Part shown: positions 31,641 through 42,229 of the stretch, in pieces
How positions within the stretch are numbered: the first letter of the stretch is position 1
Layout of the letters: each line of letters opens with the position of its first letter
Source of the DNA: Ashinkailepas kermadecensis
Taxonomy: Eukaryota; Arthropoda; Thecostraca; Neolepadidae
Reading direction: 5' to 3'
Length of the DNA: 64,000 bases
Assembly: GCA_034440615.1 (NCBI GenBank)
Contig: JAOTOM010004950.1
Coordinates: 124,001-188,000 of the forward strand
Program-made: the position numbers and the translations under genes
Notes under the pieces: model-generated
What the model was told of the DNA's origin: nothing
Seen by the model: the letters and a program-made list of their open reading frames with translations, nothing else
The model's database searches: none

Positions 31641-32287
31641 GGTCCCGGGAAGGGGGCAAACGGGCTCCCGGCCGAAGCCGGAGCCCATCGCCCTCCGGAG
31701 GGGGCGGGCGGTCCCCGGGCATACCGGGCCGGGGGTGGGGGTGCTTACCCCAGAGGGGAGTGGGAGGAGTGTGCGTGTGGGGAAGAGCGCCCTGAAGGGG
31801 TGCGGACAAGAAAGGCACCATGAAGGGGTGCTACAAGGAAAGGTGTGAAGGAATGACGTGTAAAGGGGATAAAGACACAGAGTTTGGAGGGATGGGAGTA
31901 GCATAACAGAGGCGGGCGCAGTCACGGTCCGAAGACCGCTAGCCCGATCCTTTAAACCAGAAAGGTACCTTTGTTCGGCTCTAGTCTATTGGGTGGGATG
32001 GGACAAACAACAGTCGAGGCTAGCCGCTGACAATTCGGTTTCCCGACGGTGCCCGAGAGCACCGCTGGGCCGAAGGGGAGTGGAAGGGGGGCTACGCCGG
32101 CTAATCCGGCGAGCAACCGACTAGTGGCGTCAGCCGGCTAGTCCGGCTAACAACCAACTAGTGGTCCGGGTGGCTGACGTCACCCTGGGTGTGGGGGGGG
32201 GGCTGAGCTTCCCGTAGATGCCCTGAGAAGGACACCTACGAGATAGCTGGGAGAGGGTGGGCGGGGCCTTAGGACATCGGGCAGCTT
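31641..32287. other. GC-rich sequence upstream of LINE-1 ORF1
   Basis: Probably the LINE-1 5' untranslated region. Long G/C runs dominate (31631-31645, 31770s). A local duplication lies at 32095-32168: GCCGGCTAATCCGGCGAGCA and GCCGGCTAGTCCGGCTAACA, each followed by ACC(A)ACTAGTGG. No coding motif. Confidence 0.45.
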
Positions 32288-32554
32288 CTATGCTCGATCA
32301 CCAGTGGAACACCAGGTCTTGTCGAGCCTCTTCTTCCGTCGAGCCTCTTGTCGAGCCTCTTCCTTCATCTGATTTAACCCAGTCAGAGATTGTCCGTCAA
32401 ACTCTTTACTTTGGTCCAACATGGTGTTTACTCTCAGTCTATCCGTATTTTTTTTTCGAGAACATGACCGACCACCCAAAGAGGCTCCAATGTTTGCCCC
32501 TAGAACCGAGAGACCTTCATATGTGACAGGTTCCTGAGGAGTCGCCTCAGTCAT
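32288..32554 (-). CDS. Unrecognised 88-residue ORF, possible retroelement gag start
   Basis: The minus-strand frame starts MTEATPQEPVTYEGLSVLGA and becomes strongly basic and charged towards the end (MKEEARQEARRKKRLDKTW). I do not recognise a family. It lies downstream, on the minus strand, of an LTR-like repeat (33709-33916), so a gag N-terminus of a truncated retroelement is one possibility. The start is a true ATG preceded by stops. It ends without any zinc knuckle. Confidence 0.25.
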   Translation of the reverse strand: MTEATPQEPVTYEGLSVLGANIGASLGGRSCSRKKNTDRLRVNTMLDQSKEFDGQSLTGLNQMKEEARQEARRKKRLDKTWCSTGDRA

Positions 32555-32639
32555 TGTTTACAATTTATATGGGACAATTGACGGATACAAAAATTCAGTA
32601 CCTGTGGGGAAGGTTACTTTTTATCTCGTTGCCCTGCTC

Positions 32640-33290
32640 GTCGAGGCTGCTGTTGGTCGTGCCGCAGTGATGACTGTCGGTGTTTCTGCTGTCCGGTGGA
32701 ATACGGGCGGGAGCTCGGGGTTGATGAAGTCGATTCGTTGCTGGCTGTTGATCATGGCCAATTGGCGGTGCCAGGCGTTAACACGCACTGCCCAAATGAT
32801 TGTGGCTGCTGTACACGAGCTTCCTCGTGTAAGTCACCACAGAATTGGTGGCCCAATACGAGATTGAAGGAACCACAGCAGCGGCTCAAACAGGTGTAGC
32901 AGCTGCACCGGTAAAATTTCGTAGTTGATGTGGTTACCAAATCACACCCACGCCAGTGACAGTAGCTACACAGAGGACAACAGTTTGTTCTTGGGTTGGC
33001 ATGGCACTGACACTGATGTTTCGCACTCTTCAGACGCTCTACTCAATAGTTTACGTGATATTGGCGGAGGCTGGTGCTAATCTTTTCAAATCGTTCTCGG
33101 ACCTGCAGAACCGGTTTTAATAGGTCCCAACACAAACAGGCACCGTGTGTAAAATAGTATAGGTCCGTTGCACTGACCCACTTGCCTTTATCTTGCACTG
33201 GCTGGATGGGGATCCGCAAGATGCTGATGGCTGCTACGTCTTATGTTGTCTGTTGTTGTTGTGCTGTTGTTTTGTCCGACTCACGACAAC
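32640..33290 (-). pseudogene. Unrecognised Cys-rich coding remnant
   Basis: One minus-strand frame reads ILRIPIQPVQDKGKWVSATD, LYYFTHGACLCWDLLKPVLQ, VRERFEKISTSLRQYHVNY, a stop near 33045, then a Cys-rich stretch with CHANPRTNCCPLCSYCHW and FYRCSCYTCLSRCCGSF, running on to about 32755 and a stop. The length of open frame and the Cys spacing suggest a real protein origin, but I cannot name the family. An envelope ectodomain or a host-derived exon are both conceivable. Confidence 0.35.
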
Positions 33291-33708
33291 ATAGTAGAAA
33301 CACACACAACAAGACGAAGCCGATAGGTACGGTAGCGAGTGCAGGACGGCTCGTTCTCGGAGGTGTATCAAGCTCGCCTTCCTAAACTTACCTAACTACT
33401 GGTCGTCGGGGGTCCTCTATATATACGATTCGTGCACGTGCTCATATGTTGCAGGAACGCCAGAGGAAGGGCGTGAAGGTCGAGTTGTTTGCGATGCGGG
33501 GGACAGAGCCTTGGACTGGTCGGTTGAGATAATAAATATGGGGAGGGTCACCTTTGGAAGGATGTTTTTGCGTGGTGGCAGCCGTGTACCGGCTCGGATA
33601 AGGCATTCATGTAGTATGGTGTTGGTGTGGTTAGTGCCAATTGGTGACATAAATCCGGGCAATGTTTACGTGGCGGTGGGCTTGGAACTGAGCAGAGCGC
33701 GTGGGAGG

Positions 33709-33916
33709 AAGCGTGCGCCATTCGGGGTCACATTGACCATGGTCCGGCTGGCAATAAACCAAGGCGGCAAAACAGTGTCGTTATCATAAACAATGGCGTG
33801 TCCGACAATGGCAATGGAGGAACGAGGCATGTTTTGGCTAGTTGTGGCTGGTGAACATGTTACGCGGAGTACAGAAGTGCACGGCAGGGCTCGACGTGGC
33901 ATGGCTAACCGTTACA
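33709..33916 (-). repeat. LTR-like fragment, second copy
   Basis: Close match to 1089-1295 in the same orientation, beginning on the minus strand with the same TGTAACGGTTAGCC. The flank beyond 33916 is not purine-rich, so this copy is either a 5' LTR or a solo LTR. The downstream minus-strand sequence (33290-32288) could be the remains of the same element. Confidence 0.6.
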
Positions 33917-34029
33917 CACTGTAATATGTTCATCACCGTTCGTTTAGGCCGGCCCTGGAAACCGAGACATCCTCCCAAAGGCACGCCTAGTGACGGGTGG
34001 TGGAAGGGCGGGGTTTGCTCCATTGTTAC

Positions 34030-35860
34030 GACAGGGTGAGCAAAACGGTAGCTACAGCGCAGGGTATGAGGTGTGACGAGTGAGGCCAGATCAGGGTGTT
34101 CCCTGCCGACATCGTACCGGTCGGGACCCGTCGAGTGGGAGTCGTTCGAGTCTGTGTCAGACGACTAATTGCAGGGCTTTGGGTTATCTGCTTGGTCCAA
34201 TGGGTTTCCCTTTTCAGGGGTTTGTTTGGTACTCTGTTGGTGGGGGAAGGACGAGCTTGACTCGTGCTTTCGGCCTTGCTTTACTTTTTCCTCATGGGCT
34301 GGGGGCATAGGGGTAGGAACAGGGGGGGGGCAGGGGGGCCATGGCCCTCCCACTTTTCAAAGTGTGGGGGGTGCCAACAATGGCAGGTGGCCCTCCCACT
34401 TTTGAGACATTTAAATTTAATAAAAGGCAGCATGCACACATTTAAATATGTGAAAAAGTTCCTACAATCCATAACTAAATAAAAGTTGCACATATCACAT
34501 GGTAGCACTTCATTTTTTAAAGTCATACACACTTAGACATGACCTTACAACAACGCAACTAATTCGGGCGCTAGATAACCACTAGCAGTTCAGGCGCCCT
34601 TAAGCCCAAATAAACAAACAAACAAACGCAACTAATTCAGGAGTTGATGTAATGCAACAGATGTATGGATATTCACACCTTATATTATGTTGTGAAAAGA
34701 CTGTAAAGCAGATGATGTGCCAGCTAGTACCAAAATACATTCATACTAGAATTGCACTGTGGTTCTTACTGATGCTAATTATGTTAAATACTGATGTTAA
34801 TTATGTTAAATATGTTAACAGTTTTCACTGGTAACATATTTAACATCGATTTCATTAACATTGCCTACAGTAGAAAATTATAAAGGTTGAAGGCAGTAAC
34901 GTAACACAATCAAGGTAGGAAGTACAATTTGCAAGTGCAAGTTCCTTGCCTTGATATTACATAGCCATGTATTATATATGGCCTTACTCCTAGCTGCCAT
35001 ACACTTCAACATTTACATGTATTTTGATCATTGAAGCATACAATTACTACCACGATACATACATCGCGTGACTGTAGTATGAAATCAAATGTAAAAATTT
35101 CCACATTTCAATAGATTTTCAGTTTGGCACAGCATACAAATATCCAACCTTTTCAGTGAGATGCCTGAGTATTATCGATGCTGGTATCCAACATAGGAAA
35201 ATACTTATTTCCATCATTTATTATGGTAGCATAGATACAATAATGAAGTTCACAACCTATTATATTAACTTCAAGTGCGAGAACGCCTGTCAGAATCTCA
35301 AAATCCCCGAGAGGATTAGGCGCTCGTGGTGCGACCTGGCTAGGTCACACGAGGAGTGATATGAAGAGTGATGATGTGACGAGTAACGAGCGATGCTTCT
35401 CATGTGACCTGAGAAGGCACATAACGAGCATGGCAACTGACCCGAGTGGATCTTTCAGCTTCAGCTGGGTAACTGCGTAGTGGCATTGACAGCACGTTAA
35501 ACATCTAATTCAAATTATGTCGTTCAACATAAATGGTTCGGTAAGATGGTGGTGCCATGGTATATGTAACAATCTCTGCTTAGCAAAGACACTGATCCCA
35601 GAATCTATTCAATGAAGACATTTTGATTAAAAGTACAAAACACCGAATTACAACGGAGAATAAATACTACCAAGGCTTTTCATCGTCCGGTGATGTGTAC
35701 GTCCAGGCTGAGATTTAAGAACGCTGAAGATAATGAAATTAATTTAGGCCAATTGCAGGGTGTATATTTCTGAACACTACTTCTGGTGCAAGCAGTTAAA
35801 TGGGCATAGGAAAGTCGATTTTGTGCGATGTACTCCATAGACGTCATGGTTAAGCTATAC
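34030..35860. other. No recognisable gene
   Basis: 34300-34410 has a G-rich tract and a GGGGGCCATGGCCCTCCCA-type segment typical of the ends of the local hAT-like families, but I could not find both ends. The rest is AT-rich with local repeats such as TTAATTATGTTAAATA at 34777-34812. Confidence 0.45.
34566..34628 (+). repeat. Short retroposon 3' end with (AAAC)n tail, copy 2
   Basis: GGGCGCTAGATAACCACTAG, then GCGCCCTTAAGCCCAAATAA and an (ACAA)n tail. Related to 28318-28380 and 41895-41948. Confidence 0.6.
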
Positions 35861-35869
35861 AATCATTGG

Positions 35870-37260
35870 GGCATGCGCATTGGCATACCGAAGGGAGGGG
35901 GCATTGGAGCAGTCCCCCTCCCCATGAGAGGTCGTGGGCCCCAAATAATCAGGCCTGGGTGCGGAAAAATAGCGCCAGACTCCCTAAAATCATGCTGGTG
36001 TCCCCAACAATCGCACCGGGGCCCATAAAAACCACTTTGGAGTCGCCAAAAAGTCGCGGAAGGATCCCTGAAAATGAGGCTGGTGCCTCCCAAAATCCCA
36101 CCAAGGCCCCTGAAAATCACATTGAATGCCTCAAAAATCGTCCCGGGACCCTAAGAATGACGCTGATGGCTCCAAAATGTGGGATCGGGTCCTTTAAAAT
36201 GCCGTTGGGGCTCCAAAAAGTCGCGCCGGGACCCCGATAAGTCGCACCAGGGCCCAATGAAATCACGCTAAGGCCTTAAAAGTTCGGACCGTGCTCCTGT
36301 AAATCACTCTGGGGCCAAAAGTTTCTCCGGACCACCCGAAAATGACGCTAGGCCTGAAAAAGAGTGGCCGAGCCCTCCAAATCACGCTGGGTCCCAAAAG
36401 GTCGGGCCGGGTTTGCCACAAAAAGCCACAAATAGTTTGACCGGGGCCCCTGAAAACCACGCTGGGAGCAGAAAATAAATGTCGTGCCGTGGTCCTTGTA
36501 AATCACAACGGGACTCAAAACGTTGGGCTGGGGCCACTGAAAATCACACTGAGCCTGAAGGTACCAAAACGTCGCACCCGGGCCCTTAAAATTACGCTAG
36601 GGGCTTGACAGGTCGCACCGGGGCCCCAAAAGTAGCATTGGGAACACCCAATAAATGAAGCGGGGCAACGAAAAAACAGTCTGGAAATGGAAAATCACTC
36701 TGGGCTCCTAGCGGTCGATCCAAAAGAAACCAGAACGTGTTGGGCCCCCAAAGACGTGTCGAGGCCACTAAAACTCGCGATAGGCATCCCAACAAATGAA
36801 GACATGGTCCAAAAATCGCACTTAGACCAAAAAACGTCGCGCCGCTGCCCTTGGAAATCACATTAGGGGCCCAAAAAGTCCCGCAGGAGCCCCACAAGTC
36901 GCAGCTGGCTTCCCAAAAATCAATTCCTACCCGGAATGTTCCTCTACGGCCACAAAAATTGCGTCAGACCCCAAAAATGCTTCTGGCCCAACGCGTCTGG
37001 CCTTGGAGCACCGAAGAAAAAATGCACCGGGAGCCCGAAGAATCGTACCGGGCCGAAAAATATCGCGCAAGAGGCTTACAAAAAATATAAGTCGACCGCC
37101 AAACAATCACAGAAGGACTACATCGAGTCGACTCGAGCACGGGAAAATTCAGAACAGGCCCCAAAGAAAGTTCTCCAAAGGGCTGCCCTTCTACTCTTAA
37201 GGGTGCCATCGGCTGAAAAAAAAAAAAACTCATTGAGCAGCCGCAGTGGCATGCCAATGG
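35870..37260. repeat. Decayed tandem-array element, family F, copy 2 (inverted)
   Basis: About 1.4 kb of degenerate 30-36 bp units with a GAAAATCAC-like block followed by a GGGGCCC-like block, the reverse complement of family F copy 1. The left end CATTGGCATACCGAAGGG matches the complement of 23653-23673, and the right end near 37215-37250 matches 22637-22655. Not coding. Confidence 0.7.
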
Positions 37261-38230
37261 CAAGTGGCATGCCAATGCCAGTGGCATGCCAAAAACCGTT
37301 GGCAGAATCGGGCTTAAATTTCCACAGCCGTATTCAGAGCCAAAGACCACCCTACGAGCAAACTTCGGTCTCACTTAAAATTTGTGGGGTGAAGTGCATT
37401 GGCCGTTCTGTCGTGGAACGCACCAGCTGTAGCTTCCCGTTGGAACATTTTCACGTGTAATAGCTAATTTGTCCTGCAGCTATCATTGACAACAATTTAA
37501 GTATCACATCGCAAGTGGTGATACCTTTATATTGGCAGTGAGATAAATGGAAGAGGTGAGCGAGGGGAAGGGGGAATGCAATATTTGTCATTGCTTCGAG
37601 GATTATGAATCGATTTTTGTTACCCGAATATGGGTCGAGAGCTTACGTTTTCGATTTTCTCTTTTCATCACAGCTTGACTTTATCCTGCATGGTCATTCG
37701 AGGTCAGCCTAGGTTTGTGTCGTCGGATAACCTCTGACGACGTTTTTCATTTGGGCTTGGTTTTTGTTTCATTGGATGCTAAAATCGGATGGTGGGAAAA
37801 GGGAATTGTTTCCTCGTGCCTTGATCTATATATATATATATATATTCTTGGTTTGTGTGCGTGTGTATATGTACACATGTGTGCATGTGTGCGTGTGCGT
37901 GACGCATGATATGACATTCCCTACGTATGCCATGTACTACATGATTATCGATAGCACTGAGTTGCAAAGCCTCCGCCCTGGAGCCAGTTCTGATCCTCAC
38001 TCAAGGCCACTTTTGGGGAGGGGGAAAGCACGGCCCTCTTAGGACTTCCTTGCGTCGTCGTCGAGAAAAGAACATGCTAAATTGTTCGCGCTAGCCTGTT
38101 GAAAAGACATCCAGATACTTCTTCCTAAATATAGACATGCATTGCTCCAGACACCGTCACTGCGCAACAGCCTGTGCAATGACGTCACTGGCAACTGCTG
38201 GTTCGCCTGCGGACTAGCGGGCCACCAGTC
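37261..38230. other. Upstream region of the protease gene
   Basis: Contains short repeats of GTGGCATGCCAATG at 37245-37290 and a (TA)n run at about 37828-37846. No other gene is visible. Any distal regulatory sites of the protease would lie here, but I cannot identify specific ones. Confidence 0.4.
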
Positions 38231-38235
38231 GGCTG

Positions 38236-38275
38236 TATAAAAACACCGCACCATCCGTTGCGCTGCCATTCTGTC
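38236..38275 (+). promoter_or_regulatory. Core promoter of the protease: TATA box and initiator
   Basis: TATAAAAA lies at 38236-38243. GCCATTCT at 38265-38272 resembles an arthropod initiator, with a candidate start A at 38268, 32 bases downstream of the first T of the TATA box. That spacing is canonical for RNA polymerase II. The predicted 5' untranslated region is about 90 bases (38268-38357). Confidence 0.65.
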
Positions 38276-38357
38276 GCCAGCGTGGAGAAGGTTGGTGTGC
38301 TGCCCGCGTGCGGCTGGTCTTCACGCATTCGATCTTTGCTCGTGGTGTTGCGCCACA

Positions 38358-39512
38358 ATGCGTCAGCTGGCGTTGACAGTGACCGTGTTGGTGCTGGTGG
38401 CAGTCACCTCGGCAGCACGAAACAGACGGCAGAGCGGGGCTATCACCGGCGATCAGACGACCTGTCGCGACTACGCCGACAGACCGGGCACATGTGGCAC
38501 CATTCAAGAGTGCCCGCCCCTCTTCAAACTTCTCGCAGAGGGCCGCCGGCCGACACGCGAAGAGATCAACAAGCTTCGTGGCAGTCGATGTGGCATTCGG
38601 CGACGTCGAGTGCTGCTCTGCTGTGCGCAAAGTTCAGACATTCCCTTCACCGGTGCACCTGAGGATCACCCCAATAAAGCCATCCTGGATGGCGGCAAGT
38701 TTTGTGGTGCTAGCCCTGTTTTACGTATTATAGGCGGCGAGGAGGTGCCACTGGGGGTGTATCCCTGGCAGGCGCTGCTGGGGTACACAGACGCCCCGTC
38801 AAATGAGGTGACATTCGAGTGTGGCGGCGCCCTCATCACCGAGCAGTACGTTCTGACGGCAGCCCACTGTGTCACAGGCCTTCCGTTTGGCTTCAACTTG
38901 AGGTCGGTGCGACTCGGCGAACACAACATCTCCCAAGAGAGAGATTGTGAAACGCTGGATGATGGTTCTGTGAAATGCAACAACCCACAAAATTTCCAGA
39001 TTGCCGAAGTGATCTTCCACGAAGACTACAACAAGCCTCAAGAGCGGATGAATGACATCGCTCTGGTGAAGCTGGACAGACCGGTGGCGGATGACCTCTT
39101 CGTGGCGAAGATATGCTTGCCATTTGGTGATCTCGGACTGCGCGACTACGCGGGAGTGAACCTGACGGTGGCCGGCTTCGGTCGCACAGGGCCGGACGGC
39201 GACTCGCCGAGCAGCGACACCCTGCTGGACGTGGTCGTGCCCGGCGTGGACCAGGAGCGCTGCGCCGGCATCATCAGAGCCAAGGGAGGCATCATCGGCG
39301 AGCGGCAAATGTGTGCCGGCGGCCGGGCGGGCCGCGACTCGTGCGGCGGTGACTCCGGAGGTCCACTCATGTTCAGAGCCAAACATGGAGAGTACTATCA
39401 TCTGGGCGTGGTGTCGTTCGGCGCCAACCGCTGTGGCACTGAAGATGTGCCGGGCGTGTACACGCGAGTCGCCCAGTACCTCAACTGGGTTCTGGACAGG
39501 ATAGACGGCTGA
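38358..39512 (+). CDS. Secreted clip-domain trypsin-like serine protease (single exon)
   Basis: The 384-residue protein begins MRQLALTVTVLVLVAVTSA, a signal peptide of about 19 residues; ACAATG gives a fair Kozak context, and the upstream in-frame codons include no ATG. A clip domain follows with six Cys (C36, C46, C52, C78, C88, C89). The activation site is VLR123-IIGG. The catalytic triad is H170 (TAAHC), D233 (NDIALVKL) and S333 (GDSGGP). D327 at the base of the specificity pocket predicts cleavage after Arg or Lys. C116 can link the clip half to the protease after activation. NIS (190) and NLT (268) are possible glycosylation sites. In arthropods such zymogens act in haemolymph clotting, melanisation or Toll cascades. 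Which one applies here cannot be told. No intron is visible. No AATAAA was seen within 500 bp downstream. Confidence 0.95.
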   Translation: MRQLALTVTVLVLVAVTSAARNRRQSGAITGDQTTCRDYADRPGTCGTIQECPPLFKLLAEGRRPTREEINKLRGSRCGIRRRRVLLCCAQSSDIPFTGAPEDHPNKAILDGGKFCGASPVLRIIGGEEVPLGVYPWQALLGYTDAPSNEVTFECGGALITEQYVLTAAHCVTGLPFGFNLRSVRLGEHNISQERDCETLDDGSVKCNNPQNFQIAEVIFHEDYNKPQERMNDIALVKLDRPVADDLFVAKICLPFGDLGLRDYAGVNLTVAGFGRTGPDGDSPSSDTLLDVVVPGVDQERCAGIIRAKGGIIGERQMCAGGRAGRDSCGGDSGGPLMFRAKHGEYYHLGVVSFGANRCGTEDVPGVYTRVAQYLNWVLDRIDG

Positions 39513-40083
39513 CGAATCCGCGCATTGATGGCATGTGGACAAGTGTGTTTGTTTGGTGTATTGGAGCGCGAGGCCGTGCGTTGCATCCGTGCGGTGTCTG
39601 CTTCATATCGTATGCAGAAGAGGTTTGCCCCCACCCCGCCGTTGGAGAGGAAGCAACATGAAATTATGCATGCAATATGGCACTATATGTGTAGAAGTTT
39701 GTACGCCATGTCCCTACTCACTTGGCCTCGTACAACTCATCTTCCCCTCTTGTGACACCTCAGCCATTATATTCTTTGCGGTGCTGTGCTGCGACAAATT
39801 ATAAACATTTGTCTAGTCATTTTTATCTGTTACGAATTGCGATCAGGGGGGCTGTTTTATATTCCTTTGAAGGGGAAAATGCCCCCATCAATGTTGGCCT
39901 TGTCCCCCAATAAGTTCAACCTTTAAAATGGAACCCTATTAGGTGTGCCCCGCAATCCATTTAGGCCCACCCATTGCCATCGTGCATTGAGCCGTCCCCC
40001 CCCTCCACCCAATAATTGTCGAAAATAAATGTCCGTGATTTCAATTATCATATAGTACTGGAACGCATACAGGGGAGAATTTG
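39513..40083. other. 3' flank of the protease and a family-E-like end
   Basis: A TATAAA variant at about 39802 is the nearest polyadenylation-like signal; AATAAA appears only near 40024. At 39844 CAGGGGGGCTG begins a segment (GCCCCCATCAATGTTGGCCT) whose reverse complement matches 61600-61640, so a transposon end of the same kind lies here. Confidence 0.4.
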
Positions 40084-40737
40084 CAGTGGCGCCTCCACCC
40101 CCAGTCAAGTCCCCCTTCTGCCAGAGCGTCTAACTTTTCCTCCGTTGTATCTCTGCCCCCAAGGGCGGTCGCCTGGAGGGCCCCATCGGCCTCGCCATGA
40201 GGGCGGGTGCCACTTCGCCCCTTGGAAACGCCACTACTCTTAATAGCCCGGACCCCTCCATGGGCTTAGAAGCCCTTCACGTAGCACCGGGAACCCTCCA
40301 CTTCGGCCCGAATCGTCTCCGAAGCTCGGGGGCTTCTTTGTCGGTCTGAGGTCCGCTGTCACCCCTGAGACCCTATCCATCAGCCCAGGGGCCCTTCAAT
40401 TTGGCTCGGATCCTCTCCGTCAGTCCGGGAGTCCTTTCAACCATCCGGGCCCCTCCGTCGATCTAGAAGCGCTTCACGTTAGCCCAGCTAAGGGCCCTCA
40501 ACATCTTCCCGAGGGCACTCTCCGTTGACTCGGGCCCTCTTCATCGACCTAGGACCCTTTCCGTCAGCCCGGGACCCATTTCGTCGGTCCAGGAACCCTT
40601 CACGTCGGCCCAGGGGTCCTTTATGTCGGCCCACATCGGCCCAGGGGTCCTTGCGCCTACGTCTTGAGAGGCCCTGCGGGCCCCTCTGACCCTACAGGGA
40701 GGGGGGCTGCCCCCTTTGTCCCCTGGTGACGCCACTG
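40084..40737. repeat. Decayed tandem array flanked by CAGTGGCG...CGCCACTG
   Basis: CAGTGGCGCC at 40084 and GACGCCACTG ending at 40737 form an inverted pair of about 8 bp. Inside are degenerate units of about 33-40 bp with phrases like TCGGCCCAGGGGTCCTT and CGTCAGCCCGGGACCC. The 8 bp flanks (AGAATTTG, ACGTGATC) do not match, so it is either an old or a rearranged hAT-like element. Reverse-complement relatives occur at 46560-46900. Confidence 0.6.
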
Positions 40738-42229
40738 ACGTGATCTGATGCTTTTTAAATTATGTTCTGGCCTTTCGGGAAGTACCGTGTTGCTGTTCAA
40801 ATAGCCATGTCGTCCGCAAAAAAACAAATAGCGGAGTTATTTGACCGTGTTGTAGGCAGGCATTTCGTTCATGGCATGTGTGTCACTTGATGAAGTTGGT
40901 TGGTTCGGGGGGGGGGGAGGAAATGGCATTTTTGACGACCAAAGCTGCCCCGAAAACCATATGTATCTAGTGCAGTGACGTCGCCACGAAATTTTTCTAG
41001 TGGGGCAAGGATCAAAAGGGGCCTCCTGCCCCACCCCATAGAGGGCCTCCATGGTGCTAGGGCCTCTTACTGTTTTTTTTGTCTCATGCTGCTCTGTGAA
41101 TTGAAGCGTTGGCATAAATGAGTACATAACCTACATACCAAGAACCGCACTGACCATTTGTGGAACATTTGTCTCCAATCAGGTTCGATTTATTCATCGT
41201 CACTTTTGCATTCTTGTACATGATGATCACATGTGATAAATGGATGCTCACGGGACCGCTTGGAAACGTACCGAAAGGACGGACACCGTGACGATCCGCC
41301 TAAGCGGTGCGATTTTACAGTTTACACCTTGTCGCGAAATATGACCACGTTGAGAAAGACAGCGGACAAGGACGTACACAAACTATGGTACATCAACTAA
41401 AAAAATGTATGTATTACAAATAATAAACCTTGCCACAAAAGCGTTGACAATCTTTCCCTGAGCAATCCAGCCACCTCAAAATGATACCTGCCCTAGTTCG
41501 ATCTACCTGTATGGCGAAAAAGTATAAACCCAGATTAGCGAGACGTGGTGAAAAACTTCATAGACTTATCAGAACTGGAGCCATCCGACAATGATCTAGT
41601 ACAATAGTTGTCAGAACAATGCGCTCAGCACGCTGGATGATTTTGAGTCAGAATAACTATACCCGTCATGGTTAATGCTTCATGTTGTTCGTCGCGCATG
41701 GTACATTAGTAACCACTCGTGCATGGTAATTTCAGGACAACCTTTTCGCCTTCTCTCGAATGTCGACTTCGGAGCGATTTACACACCTCACTGACATGCA
41801 ACACTAGAAGCTCGGAATGATCCGCCTTTATTGTGAAGGTTCACGTATTACTGTTGGCACTAATCCTCTTAAGCTGTTCATCTAACATTGTCATGGGCAC
41901 TGTATGACCAATACAGTCGATGCACCCCTAAACCCAAATAACCAACCAATTGATATTGTTCGTGATTAACACTATTGAATACAATACACTGGAACACAAT
42001 ACATTGGGTAGCAAAACGTGATAAATATTACAATATGAATAGCATACAATTAATGTCTGAAAACGATGGCAATAATATTAGAGTTAATTCACCCCTGTTT
42101 CCCCAATAATGTCAGCTTTTAGCATGTGACCTTGTGGATTTTGCGCCCCTCAATCCATTTTTTCTCGCCCATTGCCTCTGTGTATTATTCCCCCTGGATA
42201 CTTTTCAGAAATCAACGTCCCTGATGAAT
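40738..42229. other. No recognisable gene
   Basis: Apart from a transposon-like segment at 40974-41080 (CAGTGACGTCGCCACGAAAT, then a G-rich part and a GGGCCTCCTGCCCC-type part) and the retroposon 3' end at 41895-41948, I see only unassigned sequence. Confidence 0.45.
41895..41948 (+). repeat. Short retroposon 3' end, copy 3
   Basis: GGGCACTGTATGACCAATAC, then CCTAAACCCAAATAACCAAC. Matches 28318-28380 almost base for base in its first half. Confidence 0.6.

Noticed and set aside
38799..39542. 247-codon minus-strand ORF opposite the protease
   Set aside because: It is antisense to a well-supported protease gene whose GC-rich third positions keep the opposite strand open.
40084..40737. A hAT-like insertion with target duplication
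   Set aside because: The ends are inverted, but the flanking 8-mers do not match, so I list it only as a repeat.
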